A stretch of 64,000 bases of DNA from Pedobacter ureilyticus. Its GTDB lineage: Bacteria > Bacteroidota > Bacteroidia > Sphingobacteriales > Sphingobacteriaceae. Made by a program: the position numbers and the translations under genes. Below the pieces are notes generated by a model, which did no database searches, was not told the origin of the DNA, and was given only the letters and a program-made list of their open reading frames with translations. Below are positions 8,239 through 16,767 of this stretch, piece after piece; positions within the stretch are counted from its first letter, which is position 1, and each line of letters opens with the position of its first letter. Where the stretch lies: assembly GCF_005925345.1 (NCBI RefSeq), contig NZ_SSHJ01000011.1, positions 62,001 through 126,000 of the forward strand. The letters are read 5' to 3'.

Positions 8239-9493
8239 CAATAATTGTACGATCTAAAAAAGCTTTGGTGTCAAAAATCACAGCCTGCTCGCCATTTTTC
8301 AAAGCTGCAAAATCTAGAGAAAGAAACTCTTGATGGCTTACCGCCAAAATAATGCTGTCGTATTTGTCTTCCAAATTTGATAAAAGTGTAATACCGTATT
8401 CTTCGTGCACTTGCCCCTTATCTGCATAAGGATCGTAAACAGCTATATTTACACCAAACTGTTGTAGTTCATGATAAATATCAATTACCCTAGAGTTTCT
8501 AATATCTGGACAGTTTTCTTTGAAAGTAATTCCTAAAATTAAGGCTTTAGAGCCTTTAATGGCATTACCTTTCTTTATCAGCAGTTTTACTACTTTATTG
8601 GCGACAAACATGCCCATGTCATCGTTTACACGACGGCCAGAGAGAATTACCTGCGGATGATATCCCAACAGTTGTGCCTTGTGAGCCAAGTAATAGGGAT
8701 CTACGCCGATACAATGACCACCAACCAAACCTGGCTTAAATTTTAAAAAGTTCCACTTGGTACCCGCAGCTTCAATCACATCGTTGGTGTCTATACCTAC
8801 ACGATCAAAGATTAAAGCCAACTCGTTTACAAAAGAGATATTGATATCACGTTGGGCATTTTCAATGGCTTTAGAAGCTTCTGCTACTTTGATACTTGGG
8901 GCTTTGTGTGTACCTGCAGTAATGATACTAGCATATAAATTATCTACAATGTCTGCAATGGCAGGAGTAGAGCCCGAGGTAACTTTCTTTATTTTAGTAA
9001 GGGTATTTACCTTGTCTCCCGGATTGATCCGCTCTGGCGAATAGCCACAGAAAAAATCGGTGTTAAATTTTAAGCCAGCATATTTTTCTAATACAGGCAC
9101 ACAATCTTCTTCTGTACAGCCTGGGTAAACAGTAGATTCGTAAATCACGATATCACCTTTTTTAAGCACTTTCCCCAACATTTGGGATGCTTTCAACAAA
9201 AGCACTAAATCTGGTGATTTGAACTGATCTATTGGTGTGGGTACCGTTACAATGAAAACATTGCATTTCGAAATATCGTTTACCGCAGAAGAAAACACTA
9301 AATTTCCGGTAGACAATACTTCTTGAAGCAAGTTCATGTCTGCTTCCTTAGTTCTATCTTGTCCTTGCTGAAGTTCGGCAGCCCGCTCTACATCAATATC
9401 AAAACCGACTACTTTATATTTTTTGGCAAATTCTATAGCTAGCGGTAAGCCAACATATCCTAAACCAATAACACCAATATGGTAATGCTGCAC
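8225..9493 (-). CDS. wbpA: UDP-N-acetylglucosamine 6-dehydrogenase (WbpA/TviB-type)
   Basis: This 422-residue UDP-sugar dehydrogenase has the N-terminal NAD-binding motif GVIGLGYVGLPLA (7-19), the central motif VAEASKAIENAQRDINI, and the catalytic cysteine C261 within GLVGGHCIGVDPYYL. The C-terminal UDP-binding domain contains ILGITFKENCPDIRNS. Family members oxidise the C6 hydroxyl of UDP-GlcNAc twice to give UDP-GlcNAcA, the first step of the diacetamido-uronic acid route completed by WbpB, WbpE and WbpD. The start codon is GTG at 9493. UDP-ManNAc dehydrogenase (WecC) is the alternative; the presence of wbpBED favours UDP-GlcNAc. Confidence 0.87.
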   Translation of the reverse strand: MQHYHIGVIGLGYVGLPLAIEFAKKYKVVGFDIDVERAAELQQGQDRTKEADMNLLQEVLSTGNLVFSSAVNDISKCNVFIVTVPTPIDQFKSPDLVLLLKASQMLGKVLKKGDIVIYESTVYPGCTEEDCVPVLEKYAGLKFNTDFFCGYSPERINPGDKVNTLTKIKKVTSGSTPAIADIVDNLYASIITAGTHKAPSIKVAEASKAIENAQRDINISFVNELALIFDRVGIDTNDVIEAAGTKWNFLKFKPGLVGGHCIGVDPYYLAHKAQLLGYHPQVILSGRRVNDDMGMFVANKVVKLLIKKGNAIKGSKALILGITFKENCPDIRNSRVIDIYHELQQFGVNIAVYDPYADKGQVHEEYGITLLSNLEDKYDSIILAVSHQEFLSLDFAALKNGEQAVIFDTKAFLDRTIIDARL

Positions 9494-9526
9494 TTTATTT
9501 TATAAAAAGTTGGGAATGATCAATGA

Positions 9527-11983
9527 TTACCTCAATAAACTCACAATGATAGCCGCTACAGACGCTATTCCAGTACCGATCCCAATCCAACCTTGAGCTG
9601 TTATTTTCTCTCGTTCAGCTTTAACCGGCACCATAATTTCGGCACCTGGCTTAACTTTCGGATAGTTGTTGAAGAACAAAAACTTTTTTGCTGCCTCGGC
9701 AGAGCCATTGGCATATTTGATATAAGCTCTGTTTTTTAATGCAGCATTAGTGAAGCCGCCAGCGCCATTTACGTATTGTTTGAAACTCTTACCTGGCACA
9801 TAAACAATACTATTAGGATTTAAAACTTCGCCGGTAACCTTTACGGTTTGCAGCTGTTTAGGTACCCTGATGATATCTCCCTCTTCTAAAATCAAATCTT
9901 GCCTAGATAAAGGCTTCTGCAAAATTCTCTCTAAGTTTATTCCAACCAAATCAGATTGTGCCAGCTTTTCGTCTATCTTCTTCGCCGTGTCAGGCGAATT
10001 TAGGTTCTTTTCTTTTACTCTTTCCAAGTTAAGAAATTTCTTTTCCTCTTCCTCTTGGTTATTAATGGCGTTCTTATCTGCTGGATTTACTTTTTCGGCT
10101 CCTGGTCTTTTCAAGGAAGCACCTTCAGCATACGCAAATGTAGTTAAGCCGCCAGCTCGCTTAATCAAATCAGAAATGCGGTAATCTTTTGAAGTGATCG
10201 TATACATTCCTGGATACAGTACCTCTCCCTCAATCTTTACTTGCTTTTGAATAACGTAACCTTCCGAGCTTCGCACAGAAATGATATCAAACGGTTGGAT
10301 TTTGAATTTTTCGCCCAACACCTTTAAGTCTTCATCTATATTAACTACAAAAAGATCTGCTGTTTTTGAGGAAACAGAGTTTGGATCGTTATTTTTTATC
10401 CGTCTAGAAACTTCAATTCTATTTGGACTAGCACCTTCTTTTAAGCCGCCCGCCATTTGAATAATGTCTTCCAATTTGATGTTTTCTGCATATTCAAAAG
10501 TGCCCGGTGCTCTAACTTCGCCTTGTATGGTTACCGTATATTCTTCTCTTAAATCAAAAATGGAGTTAATAGTTACCTTATCTTCTCTGGTCAATAAAAT
10601 ATCTTTTTCTTCTCCTGATAAAATCTTCGCCACATCAAATGAAACAAAAAACTGTGTCTTATCTGGATTTAAACGATTGATATATCCCCTGTTTAAGAAA
10701 GCATCTTCGGTAATACCATCAGCCTTTTTGATTAAGCCAGAAAGTGTTAAACCTTTGTCGAGCGCATAGATACCTGGTCTAAACACGGCTCCTATAATCT
10801 CTACCCTATTTTCAAACCTTTCTAATATCGCCTCTACCACAAATTTATCGCCATTTTTAGGCTGATAAACGGCGTATTGCGAAGCTGAGATATCTCTAAT
10901 TCTTCTTTCCTTATTGGTGTTTTGAAAGGTTTTTATTTTTGCGGTGTAAGCATCGGCGGTAAACCCTTGTGCAAACGCTATCACATCCTGTAACGTTTCG
11001 TTTGGCTTAACTTCAAATATTGCAGCGTCTTTAACCTCGCCGGAAATTTCTACCCTTTTATCGTACGTAGGGATATTAATTACGTCTTGATCTTGCAGAC
11101 GCACGTTACCAGTCTGTATTCCTTTGAGCAAGAAATCGTAAACATCAATGGTAGCGATAACTTTATTGTTTCTAATGACTTGGATATTTCTGAACGAACC
11201 ATTTTGAGATGGGCCTCCCGAAACATACAAAGCTCTATAAACATTTGCCAGCGATGGCAATGTATAGCTACCTGTTTTTACCGCCTGACCAGTTACTGTT
11301 ACCTGTATGCTTCTAATGTTTCCCAGATTAATCGCTACCGAAGTCCTACCCGTTTTTAATGATGGATAGGTTTTTGACATTGCTGCTTTAATCTTCGAAG
11401 TGGCTTGCTCTATGGTTAAACCTCCCACCATAATTCTGCCAACATACTCTAAATTAATAGCGCCCTCGGTACTTACCTGGAGGTTATAGCTACGTTCATT
11501 ATCACCAGTAAGGTCTATAATTAATTTATCATCTGGTCCCACAATATAACTTTTGGGTGTGGCAATCCTCAAATTAGGTTCAAAAGTAATATTTCCGTTT
11601 TTAAATAACTCAGCACCAAACACCTTACTCTTTATCTCATCATCATCTTCTTTCTTTTCATTCGTTACAGACCCACCGTTGGTAGTTTCGCTATATTCTC
11701 TACCTGCCGCAATGGTATTCTTATCGGTAGTTTGGCCCGAACCTTGTTTCTTCAGTTTTTCTACTCTAGCTCTAAATTTAACTATTTCATCTTGTTTAAT
11801 ACCCCTAGAAATAGCCATTTGCTCTAGCTGTGCTTCGGAAGTATAGCCCATAGACTCGGCCTGTTTTACCATTTGCAAAATTTGTGCGTCAGACAGTTCG
11901 TCTACTTTAATGTTTGAACCGACTTGGCCAAAACTTGCCATTGCAACAACAACAAGCAGTAAGGAAAGAAATATTTTTTTCAT
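9527..11983 (-). CDS. Wza-like outer-membrane polysaccharide export protein with multiple SLBB domains
   Basis: This 818-residue exported protein starts with a signal peptide (MKKIFLSLLLVVVAMASFGQ). A low-complexity helical stretch runs to about 130, then the polysaccharide-export domain (YIVGPDDKLIIDLTGD near 145-160) and a series of SLBB beta-grasp repeats recognisable by V-x-G-x-V-x-x-P-G motifs (VTGQAVKTGSY, IIGAVFRPGIY, IQGEVRAPGTF, IEGEVLYPGMY, VTGEVLNPNSI). The C-terminus ends in a hydrophobic segment near 795-816 (GIGTGIASVAAIIVSLL) that could be the membrane-crossing helix. It is about twice the length of E. coli Wza, the usual form in Bacteroidota. It would form the exit channel for the glycan built by the downstream genes. 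Confidence 0.87.
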   Translation of the reverse strand: MKKIFLSLLLVVVAMASFGQVGSNIKVDELSDAQILQMVKQAESMGYTSEAQLEQMAISRGIKQDEIVKFRARVEKLKKQGSGQTTDKNTIAAGREYSETTNGGSVTNEKKEDDDEIKSKVFGAELFKNGNITFEPNLRIATPKSYIVGPDDKLIIDLTGDNERSYNLQVSTEGAINLEYVGRIMVGGLTIEQATSKIKAAMSKTYPSLKTGRTSVAINLGNIRSIQVTVTGQAVKTGSYTLPSLANVYRALYVSGGPSQNGSFRNIQVIRNNKVIATIDVYDFLLKGIQTGNVRLQDQDVINIPTYDKRVEISGEVKDAAIFEVKPNETLQDVIAFAQGFTADAYTAKIKTFQNTNKERRIRDISASQYAVYQPKNGDKFVVEAILERFENRVEIIGAVFRPGIYALDKGLTLSGLIKKADGITEDAFLNRGYINRLNPDKTQFFVSFDVAKILSGEEKDILLTREDKVTINSIFDLREEYTVTIQGEVRAPGTFEYAENIKLEDIIQMAGGLKEGASPNRIEVSRRIKNNDPNSVSSKTADLFVVNIDEDLKVLGEKFKIQPFDIISVRSSEGYVIQKQVKIEGEVLYPGMYTITSKDYRISDLIKRAGGLTTFAYAEGASLKRPGAEKVNPADKNAINNQEEEEKKFLNLERVKEKNLNSPDTAKKIDEKLAQSDLVGINLERILQKPLSRQDLILEEGDIIRVPKQLQTVKVTGEVLNPNSIVYVPGKSFKQYVNGAGGFTNAALKNRAYIKYANGSAEAAKKFLFFNNYPKVKPGAEIMVPVKAEREKITAQGWIGIGTGIASVAAIIVSLLR

Positions 11984-12023
11984 GAGCCGAGGCTAATCAA
12001 CTTTGTTTTTGCTCGAATGTTTG

Positions 12024-13175
12024 TTATTCGAAATAGTTTAACGTTTTATAATTTCCTTGTTTCAGATATTCGTCTTTCTTCATCAAGTTTAAATCAGATT
12101 GCATCATATCTTCTACTAGGCCTTGTAAATCGTACTTTGGTTTCCAACCTAATTTAGTCTTAGATTTGGTTGGATCTCCCAACAATAAATCAACCTCTGT
12201 TGGTCTAAAATATTTTGGATCTACCTTTACAACCGTTTCGCCCAATTTTAGCGTTTCTAAATTTAAACCCAATTGAGCAGCTTTTTCTGTGTCTATATCA
12301 ATGATCACGCCTTTTTCTTGTTCATCCTTACCAGAGAATTCTACAGTAATGCCCAATTCGGCAAAAGCCATTCGCACAAAATCACGAACTGTAGTGGTAA
12401 CACCAGTAGCTATAACGTAATCTTCCGCCTTTTCTTGCTGAAGAATTAACCACATGGCTTCGATGTAATCTTTAGCATGCCCCCAATCACGTTGTGCAGA
12501 AAGGTTACCTAAGTACAAGCAGCTTTGCAAACCAAGACCTATTTTTGATGCTGCTCTGGTAATTTTACGGGTTACAAATGTTTCTCCCCTCAATGGGCTC
12601 TCGTGGTTAAACAAAATACCGTTGCAGGCAAACATATTGTAAGCTTCACGATAGTTTTTAGTAATCCAGAAACCGTAGATTTTTGCAACGCCATAAGGCG
12701 AACGAGGATAAAACGGGGAATTTTCGTCGTAAAAGCCTGCTGCATTTTTATTTTCGGGCAAACCACCATATAACTCTGAGGTAGAAGCCTGATATATTCT
12801 TGTTTTCTTTTCTAATCCCAAAATGCGTACTGCTTCAAGAATTCTTAATGTTCCTACGCCATCCACATTAGCTACATATTCTGGTGAATCAAATGAAACT
12901 TTAACATGCGACATTGCACCTAGGTTATAAATCTCATCGGGCTGTGTCTCCTGAACAATCCTAATTAGATTGGTAGAATCGGTTAAATCTCCATAATGCA
13001 TTTTAAATCTTACATCATTCTCATGCTGATCTTGATATAAATGATCTATACGATCTGTATTGAAAAGAGAAGATCTTCTTTTTACGCCATGAACAAAATA
13101 CCCTTTTTTTAACAAGAACTCTGTCAAATAGGCGCCATCCTGGCCGGTCACCCCCGTAATTAGTGCAACTTTCAT
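12024..13175 (-). CDS. gmd: GDP-mannose 4,6-dehydratase
   Basis: This 383-residue extended SDR makes GDP-4-keto-6-deoxy-D-mannose, the precursor of GDP-fucose, GDP-rhamnose or GDP-perosamine. It shows [19 protein letters not shown] at 8-26, HGVKRRSS, the active-site segments STSELYGG and [15 protein letters not shown] (Tyr-x3-Lys), and the Gmd signature [19 protein letters not shown]. Length and motif order are normal for the family. It is the first gene of the minus-strand polysaccharide block, 40 bases upstream of the exporter. No GDP-fucose synthase or other follow-on enzyme lies in the window, so the final sugar is unknown. Confidence 0.95.
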   Translation of the reverse strand: MKVALITGVTGQDGAYLTEFLLKKGYFVHGVKRRSSLFNTDRIDHLYQDQHENDVRFKMHYGDLTDSTNLIRIVQETQPDEIYNLGAMSHVKVSFDSPEYVANVDGVGTLRILEAVRILGLEKKTRIYQASTSELYGGLPENKNAAGFYDENSPFYPRSPYGVAKIYGFWITKNYREAYNMFACNGILFNHESPLRGETFVTRKITRAASKIGLGLQSCLYLGNLSAQRDWGHAKDYIEAMWLILQQEKAEDYVIATGVTTTVRDFVRMAFAELGITVEFSGKDEQEKGVIIDIDTEKAAQLGLNLETLKLGETVVKVDPKYFRPTEVDLLLGDPTKSKTKLGWKPKYDLQGLVEDMMQSDLNLMKKDEYLKQGNYKTLNYFE

Positions 13176-13257
13176 TTATTAAATCTCTTAAAATTATTGG
13201 CTAAAAATACCTAACCAAGGCTTTGTGTAACAAAAATGTCGTAGATATTTAGCGCCC

Positions 13258-13265
13258 CAAAATTA
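13258..13265 (-). promoter_or_regulatory. Candidate -7 box upstream of gmd
   Basis: The minus strand reads TAATTTTG, matching the Bacteroidota -7 consensus TAnnTTTG, about 80 bases upstream of the gmd ATG. No convincing -33 TTG is seen at the usual spacing. It is the only good match in the 263-base gap 13176-13438 and could drive the whole polysaccharide block. Confidence 0.35.
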
Positions 13266-13438
13266 GCATTTTTATTGAATTAATGTCATGCAATTTATGC
13301 GACTCTGTGTTATTAACAAAACAATTTAGGAATACCAAACAATTAGCTAAAGGTTTTGTTTAATAAGGTTTGGGCTTACGATTAAAACTCTAAATTTCTT
13401 TCTTTACCGCTTTAGCAAACCAAGATTACACAGCTATA

Positions 13439-13966
13439 TTACAGCAACTTGCCCAAAACCTGTTGCCAGTTATCTACACGCTCGTATTCGGTAACGAGCA
13501 AGTTATGCGGAGAAGTAAACAGCAAAGGTCTGCCTTCGAAACCAACAAAGTTTTTGATCCGATCGTCGATCATGATATCTACATCGACAATTTTCTCGCC
13601 ACAAAAAACAACATTCTTCCAACTAATGAACGGAAAATGTTCGCCTAACCAATCCAATTTATCTTCCAAAGAATTTCTGAACTCCATTGCCGCAGACACA
13701 ATATACACTTCATATTTCGATTGCAATTGCTGCACAGCCTCTACCGCACCATCAATAACGGGCAAATCTCTAAAAAAACCTTTTTCGTTGATATAGTCAA
13801 ACCACTTATCATTCACTTCTTCCGGCACATTTTGAAAAATCTCTGTCCCTGGCTTAATCACTAAATCCATGGGAACTTGATGATCTCGGTTGTAAAGCTG
13901 TATAAATTTATAGATAGGATCAGCCAAAACCTCGTCCATATCTATGGCTATTCTCATTTTTCTCAT
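13439..13966 (-). CDS. 5'(3')-deoxyribonucleotidase-like HAD phosphatase
   Basis: The 175-residue HAD-fold protein has catalytic motif I as IDMDEVLADP near residues 8-17 (nucleophile D9, acid/base D11), a motif II-like region YIVSAAMEFRNS, and the acidic motif DVDIMIDDRIKNF. This matches the NT5C/5'(3')-deoxyribonucleotidase family, which removes phosphate from (deoxy)nucleoside monophosphates. The gene begins at ATG 13966, overlapping the tex stop by one base as TAATG; an in-frame ATG at 13957 gives MRIAIDMDE and may be the true start. Substrate specificity is inferred from family resemblance only. Confidence 0.75.
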   Translation of the reverse strand: MRKMRIAIDMDEVLADPIYKFIQLYNRDHQVPMDLVIKPGTEIFQNVPEEVNDKWFDYINEKGFFRDLPVIDGAVEAVQQLQSKYEVYIVSAAMEFRNSLEDKLDWLGEHFPFISWKNVVFCGEKIVDVDIMIDDRIKNFVGFEGRPLLFTSPHNLLVTEYERVDNWQQVLGKLL

Positions 13967-16284
13967 TATTTAAACATCCCCTTTAATTTGGCCAACTTAG
14001 CCTGCAAATCGCCATCAACTTCTTTTTCTTTTTTAGGCTGATTTTGATCGAACTGCTTACGATTCTGCCCAGTACGTTGTTGCGCTTCGCTTTTATTTCT
14101 ATCTCCCTGTTCCTTATTCCTCATATCTTTCGGACTTCCCGACTTCCTAACTTCCTGACTTTCTTCCTTCATTGATAAAGAAATTCTTTTACGGTCAACA
14201 TCTACATCGGTTACTGTAACTTGTACCACTTGGCTTACTTTTACCACCTCGTTGGGGTTGGCTACAAAGCGGTTGGCCAACTGACTGGTATGCACCAAAC
14301 CATCCTGATGTACGCCAATATCTACAAAAGCGCCAAAGTTGGTGATATTGGTCACAATACCTTTTAACTTCATACCTTTCTTCAAATCGGCCATACTATT
14401 TACACCTTCGGCAAAGCTAAAAGCTTCAAATTGCTCACGAGGGTCGCGACCAGGTTTGGCCAATTCTTTCATGATATCTTGTAAAGTAGGCAAACCCACT
14501 GCTGCGCTTACATATTTTTGCAGGTTTAGCTGTTTTTGCAGCTCTGAATTTTTCATCAGCTCTGCTACAGAAACACCTAAATCTTTAGCCATTTGCTTTA
14601 CCAAATCGTAGCGCTCTGGGTGTACGCCACTACTATCTAAAGGTTGCTCGGCATTGCGGATACGCAAGAAACCAGCCGCTTGTTCAAAGGCTTTATCGCC
14701 CAAGCGTGGCACTTTCTTTAAACTCGCCCTATTTTTAAAAGCGCCATTAGCAGTTCGGTAATTGATGATATTTTGCGCCAAGCTTTCGCCCAAACCAGAA
14801 ACGTAAGCTAAAATTTGTTTCGATGCCGTGTTCAGTTCTACACCAACGGCATTTACGCAACTCATTACCGTATCATCCAAACTTTGCTGCAATTTACTTT
14901 GGTCTACATCGTGCTGGTACTGCCCTACACCAATAGATTTAGGATCTATTTTTACCAATTCTGCCAATGGATCCATCAACCTCCGGCCAATAGACACTGC
15001 ACCACGCACCGTTACATCATGCTCAGGAAATTCTTCCCTAGCCAAAGGCGATGCTGAATAGATAGATGCGCCACTTTCGTTCACCATCACAATAGTTACC
15101 TTCGCTAAATTCAATCCTCGCACAAAGGTTTCGGTTTCTCTACCTGCTGTTCCGTTACCAATGGCAATGGCTTCAATATTATATTTCTCGCAAAGCTGAT
15201 TGATTTTCCACTCGGCATCCTTAATATTGCCTTGCCCGGTATGTGGATAAATGGTAGTGTTTTCTAGCAAATTCCCCTGTCTATCTAAACAAACCACTTT
15301 GCAGCCCGTTCTAAAACCTGGGTCAATAGCCATTACGTTCTTTTGCCCTAGTGGCGCCGCCATTAACAACTGACGGGCATTTGAAGTAAAAACCCTAATG
15401 GCTTCTTTGTCTGCTTTTTGTTTAATCGCTGCTCTTAATTCGGTTTCCATGGCAGGGCGCAACAAACGTTTATAGCCATCGTAAATGGCCAATTCTACAT
15501 GTTGGCTTGCGCTATTATTGCCGACGATAAACTGCTTTTCTAATAATGCAATAGCATCTTCATCTGGCGGCAGCACGTCTAATTTCAATAATCCTTCTTC
15601 TTCGCCACGCAACATGGCCAAAACTCGGTGCGAGGGTGCATTTTTAGCACTTTCTTCCCAATCAAAGTAGTCCTTATATTTAATAGCTTCTGCTTCTTTG
15701 CCTTTGGCTACAACAGCTTTGTAAGTCGCTTTTTGCTCAAAGTATTTGCGCATTTTAGTTCTGACTTCCGCATCCTCGTTAATTATTTCGGCAATAATAT
15801 CTCTTGCGCCGGCCAAAGCTTCGTCTGTACTAGCCACACCTCTTTCATTATCGATATAAGCTGCGGCTTCATTTTCTACATCAATTCTGCTTTGTGCCAA
15901 AATGCGTAAAGCCAATGGTTCTAAGCCTTTTTCTCTCGCTACCGATGCCCGTGTTTTTCTTTTTTGCTTGTATGGAAGATAAATGTCTTCCAACACCGTT
16001 AAGCTCTCCGCCGTATTGATTTTTTTCTCTAATTCTGGCGTTAATTTTCCTTGTTCGGTAACTGATTTTAAAATAGCTTCCCTTCGTTTGTCAAGTTCCT
16101 TTAATTGTTGCGCTAAATCTCTAATGGCTGCAATTTGCACCTCATCTAAACTGCCCGTAACTTCTTTTCTATATCTCGAAATAAAAGGAACCGTAGCGCC
16201 TTCTTCCAAAAGCGTTAAAGTGGCGTTAACCTGTTTGCTGTTAATATTGAGCGTAGTAGCAATATGTTGTAGGTGATCGTTCAT
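13966..16284 (-). CDS. tex: Tex family transcription accessory / RNA-binding protein
   Basis: The protein has 772 residues from the ATG at 16284; a TTG two codons upstream is the less likely start. It has the full Tex architecture: an N-terminal helical domain with PFISRYRKE, a YqgF-like nuclease fold with MAIDPGFRTGCK and GNGTAGRETE, helix-hairpin-helix repeats (RTANGAFKNRASLKKVPRLGDKAFEQAAGFLRI), and one S1 RNA-binding domain near 630-705 (LKGIVTNITNFGAFVDIGVHQ). Tex proteins bind nucleic acid and affect transcription and fitness; the biochemical role is not fully settled. The roughly 65-residue tail after S1 is highly charged, and part of it is encoded by the 8-base tandem repeat at 14134-14165. 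Confidence 0.93.
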   Translation of the reverse strand: MNDHLQHIATTLNINSKQVNATLTLLEEGATVPFISRYRKEVTGSLDEVQIAAIRDLAQQLKELDKRREAILKSVTEQGKLTPELEKKINTAESLTVLEDIYLPYKQKRKTRASVAREKGLEPLALRILAQSRIDVENEAAAYIDNERGVASTDEALAGARDIIAEIINEDAEVRTKMRKYFEQKATYKAVVAKGKEAEAIKYKDYFDWEESAKNAPSHRVLAMLRGEEEGLLKLDVLPPDEDAIALLEKQFIVGNNSASQHVELAIYDGYKRLLRPAMETELRAAIKQKADKEAIRVFTSNARQLLMAAPLGQKNVMAIDPGFRTGCKVVCLDRQGNLLENTTIYPHTGQGNIKDAEWKINQLCEKYNIEAIAIGNGTAGRETETFVRGLNLAKVTIVMVNESGASIYSASPLAREEFPEHDVTVRGAVSIGRRLMDPLAELVKIDPKSIGVGQYQHDVDQSKLQQSLDDTVMSCVNAVGVELNTASKQILAYVSGLGESLAQNIINYRTANGAFKNRASLKKVPRLGDKAFEQAAGFLRIRNAEQPLDSSGVHPERYDLVKQMAKDLGVSVAELMKNSELQKQLNLQKYVSAAVGLPTLQDIMKELAKPGRDPREQFEAFSFAEGVNSMADLKKGMKLKGIVTNITNFGAFVDIGVHQDGLVHTSQLANRFVANPNEVVKVSQVVQVTVTDVDVDRKRISLSMKEESQEVRKSGSPKDMRNKEQGDRNKSEAQQRTGQNRKQFDQNQPKKEKEVDGDLQAKLAKLKGMFK
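14134..14165. repeat. 8-base tandem repeat inside the tex C-terminal tail
   Basis: The plus strand carries four near-copies of an octamer beginning ACTTCC or ACTTTC: ACTTCCCG, ACTTCCTA, ACTTCCTG, ACTTTCTT. On the coding strand they encode part of the polar tail after the S1 domain (around SQEVRKSGSPKD). The unit resembles short repeats seen between genes in related genomes (recollection, not checked). Confidence 0.6.
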
Positions 16285-16409
16285 AATCAATTTTAAAAGA
16301 GGTTAAAATTAACCTAATTAAATTGATTTGGAAAATAACGGATGTAGCTCTTGGCAATTTCGGCCCTTCTTTCCTCTGCAATCTTTTTGTTGACATTGCC
16401 AATCCTAGT

Positions 16410-16476
16410 TGTCATGTTGAGCTTGTCGAAACATGTGCTCTTTAACTCAAAATCCTTCGACAAGCTCAGGATGACA
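16410..16476. repeat. Extragenic palindrome, TGTCAT..TGAGCTTGTCGA type
   Basis: The arms at 16410-16429 and 16457-16476 pair at 18 of 20 positions (TGTCATGTTGAGCTTGTCGA against its near-complement), around a 27-base centre. It resembles REP-like sequences common between genes in Bacteroidota. There is no transposase in the window to explain its movement. Confidence 0.75.
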
Positions 16477-16596
16477 CCCAACAAAAAGGATTTACGCTGC
16501 AATAAGGTTTATATCCGAAAGCCTAGTATCTCTTGGCAAGGCTGCATTTTTTCCTAGTCAACGGTTTAAAGAAAGCTATGCCCACAAAATTAATCA

Positions 16597-16658
16597 GCCA
16601 CAGATGCACAGATTTTAAAATATCAAATAATACAAAATTTTATTTGTGCATCTGTGGC
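16597..16658. repeat. Extragenic palindrome, GCCACAGATGCACA family, copy 1
   Basis: A perfect 14-base inverted repeat, GCCACAGATGCACA (16597-16610) and TGTGCATCTGTGGC (16645-16658), encloses 34 AT-rich bases. Related copies lie at 42245-42327 and 58755-58887. Like them it is upstream of a plus-strand gene. Confidence 0.85.
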
Positions 16659-16750
16659 AACAGACAACTAAAACATACCCTACAATAGGGTGTTATATCA
16701 TACAACAATCAAATCGTACGGTTAAAAATCGTAATTCGTAAATCGGTTTG

Positions 16751-16758
16751 TATCTTTG
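16751..16758 (+). promoter_or_regulatory. hflX -7 promoter box
   Basis: TATCTTTG matches the Bacteroidota -7 consensus TAnnTTTG and ends 9 bases before the hflX ATG. The start site would then fall at or within a few bases of the ATG, giving a very short or absent leader. The -33 element is poor (GTTAAAA at about the right place). Confidence 0.5.
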
Positions 16759-16767
16759 TATTAATTA

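Larger units (their letters stand above)
16285..16767. other. 483-base divergent intergenic region between tex and hflX
   Basis: The region serves as upstream sequence for both tex (minus) and hflX (plus). It contains two unrelated palindromic elements, at 16410-16476 and 16597-16658, and the hflX -7 box at 16751-16758. Short frames on both strands run through the palindromes and show no protein-like sequence. No RNA gene is apparent. Confidence 0.6.

Noticed and set aside
12014..12032. TCGAAT/ATTCGA inverted repeat at the end of gmd as a terminator
   Set aside because: It spans the gmd stop codon, has a weak stem and no T-tract, and the exporter gene follows closely in the same direction.
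16314..16557. Short frames on both strands between tex and hflX
   Set aside because: They are encoded largely by the TGAGCTTGTCGA palindrome and show no recognisable protein.
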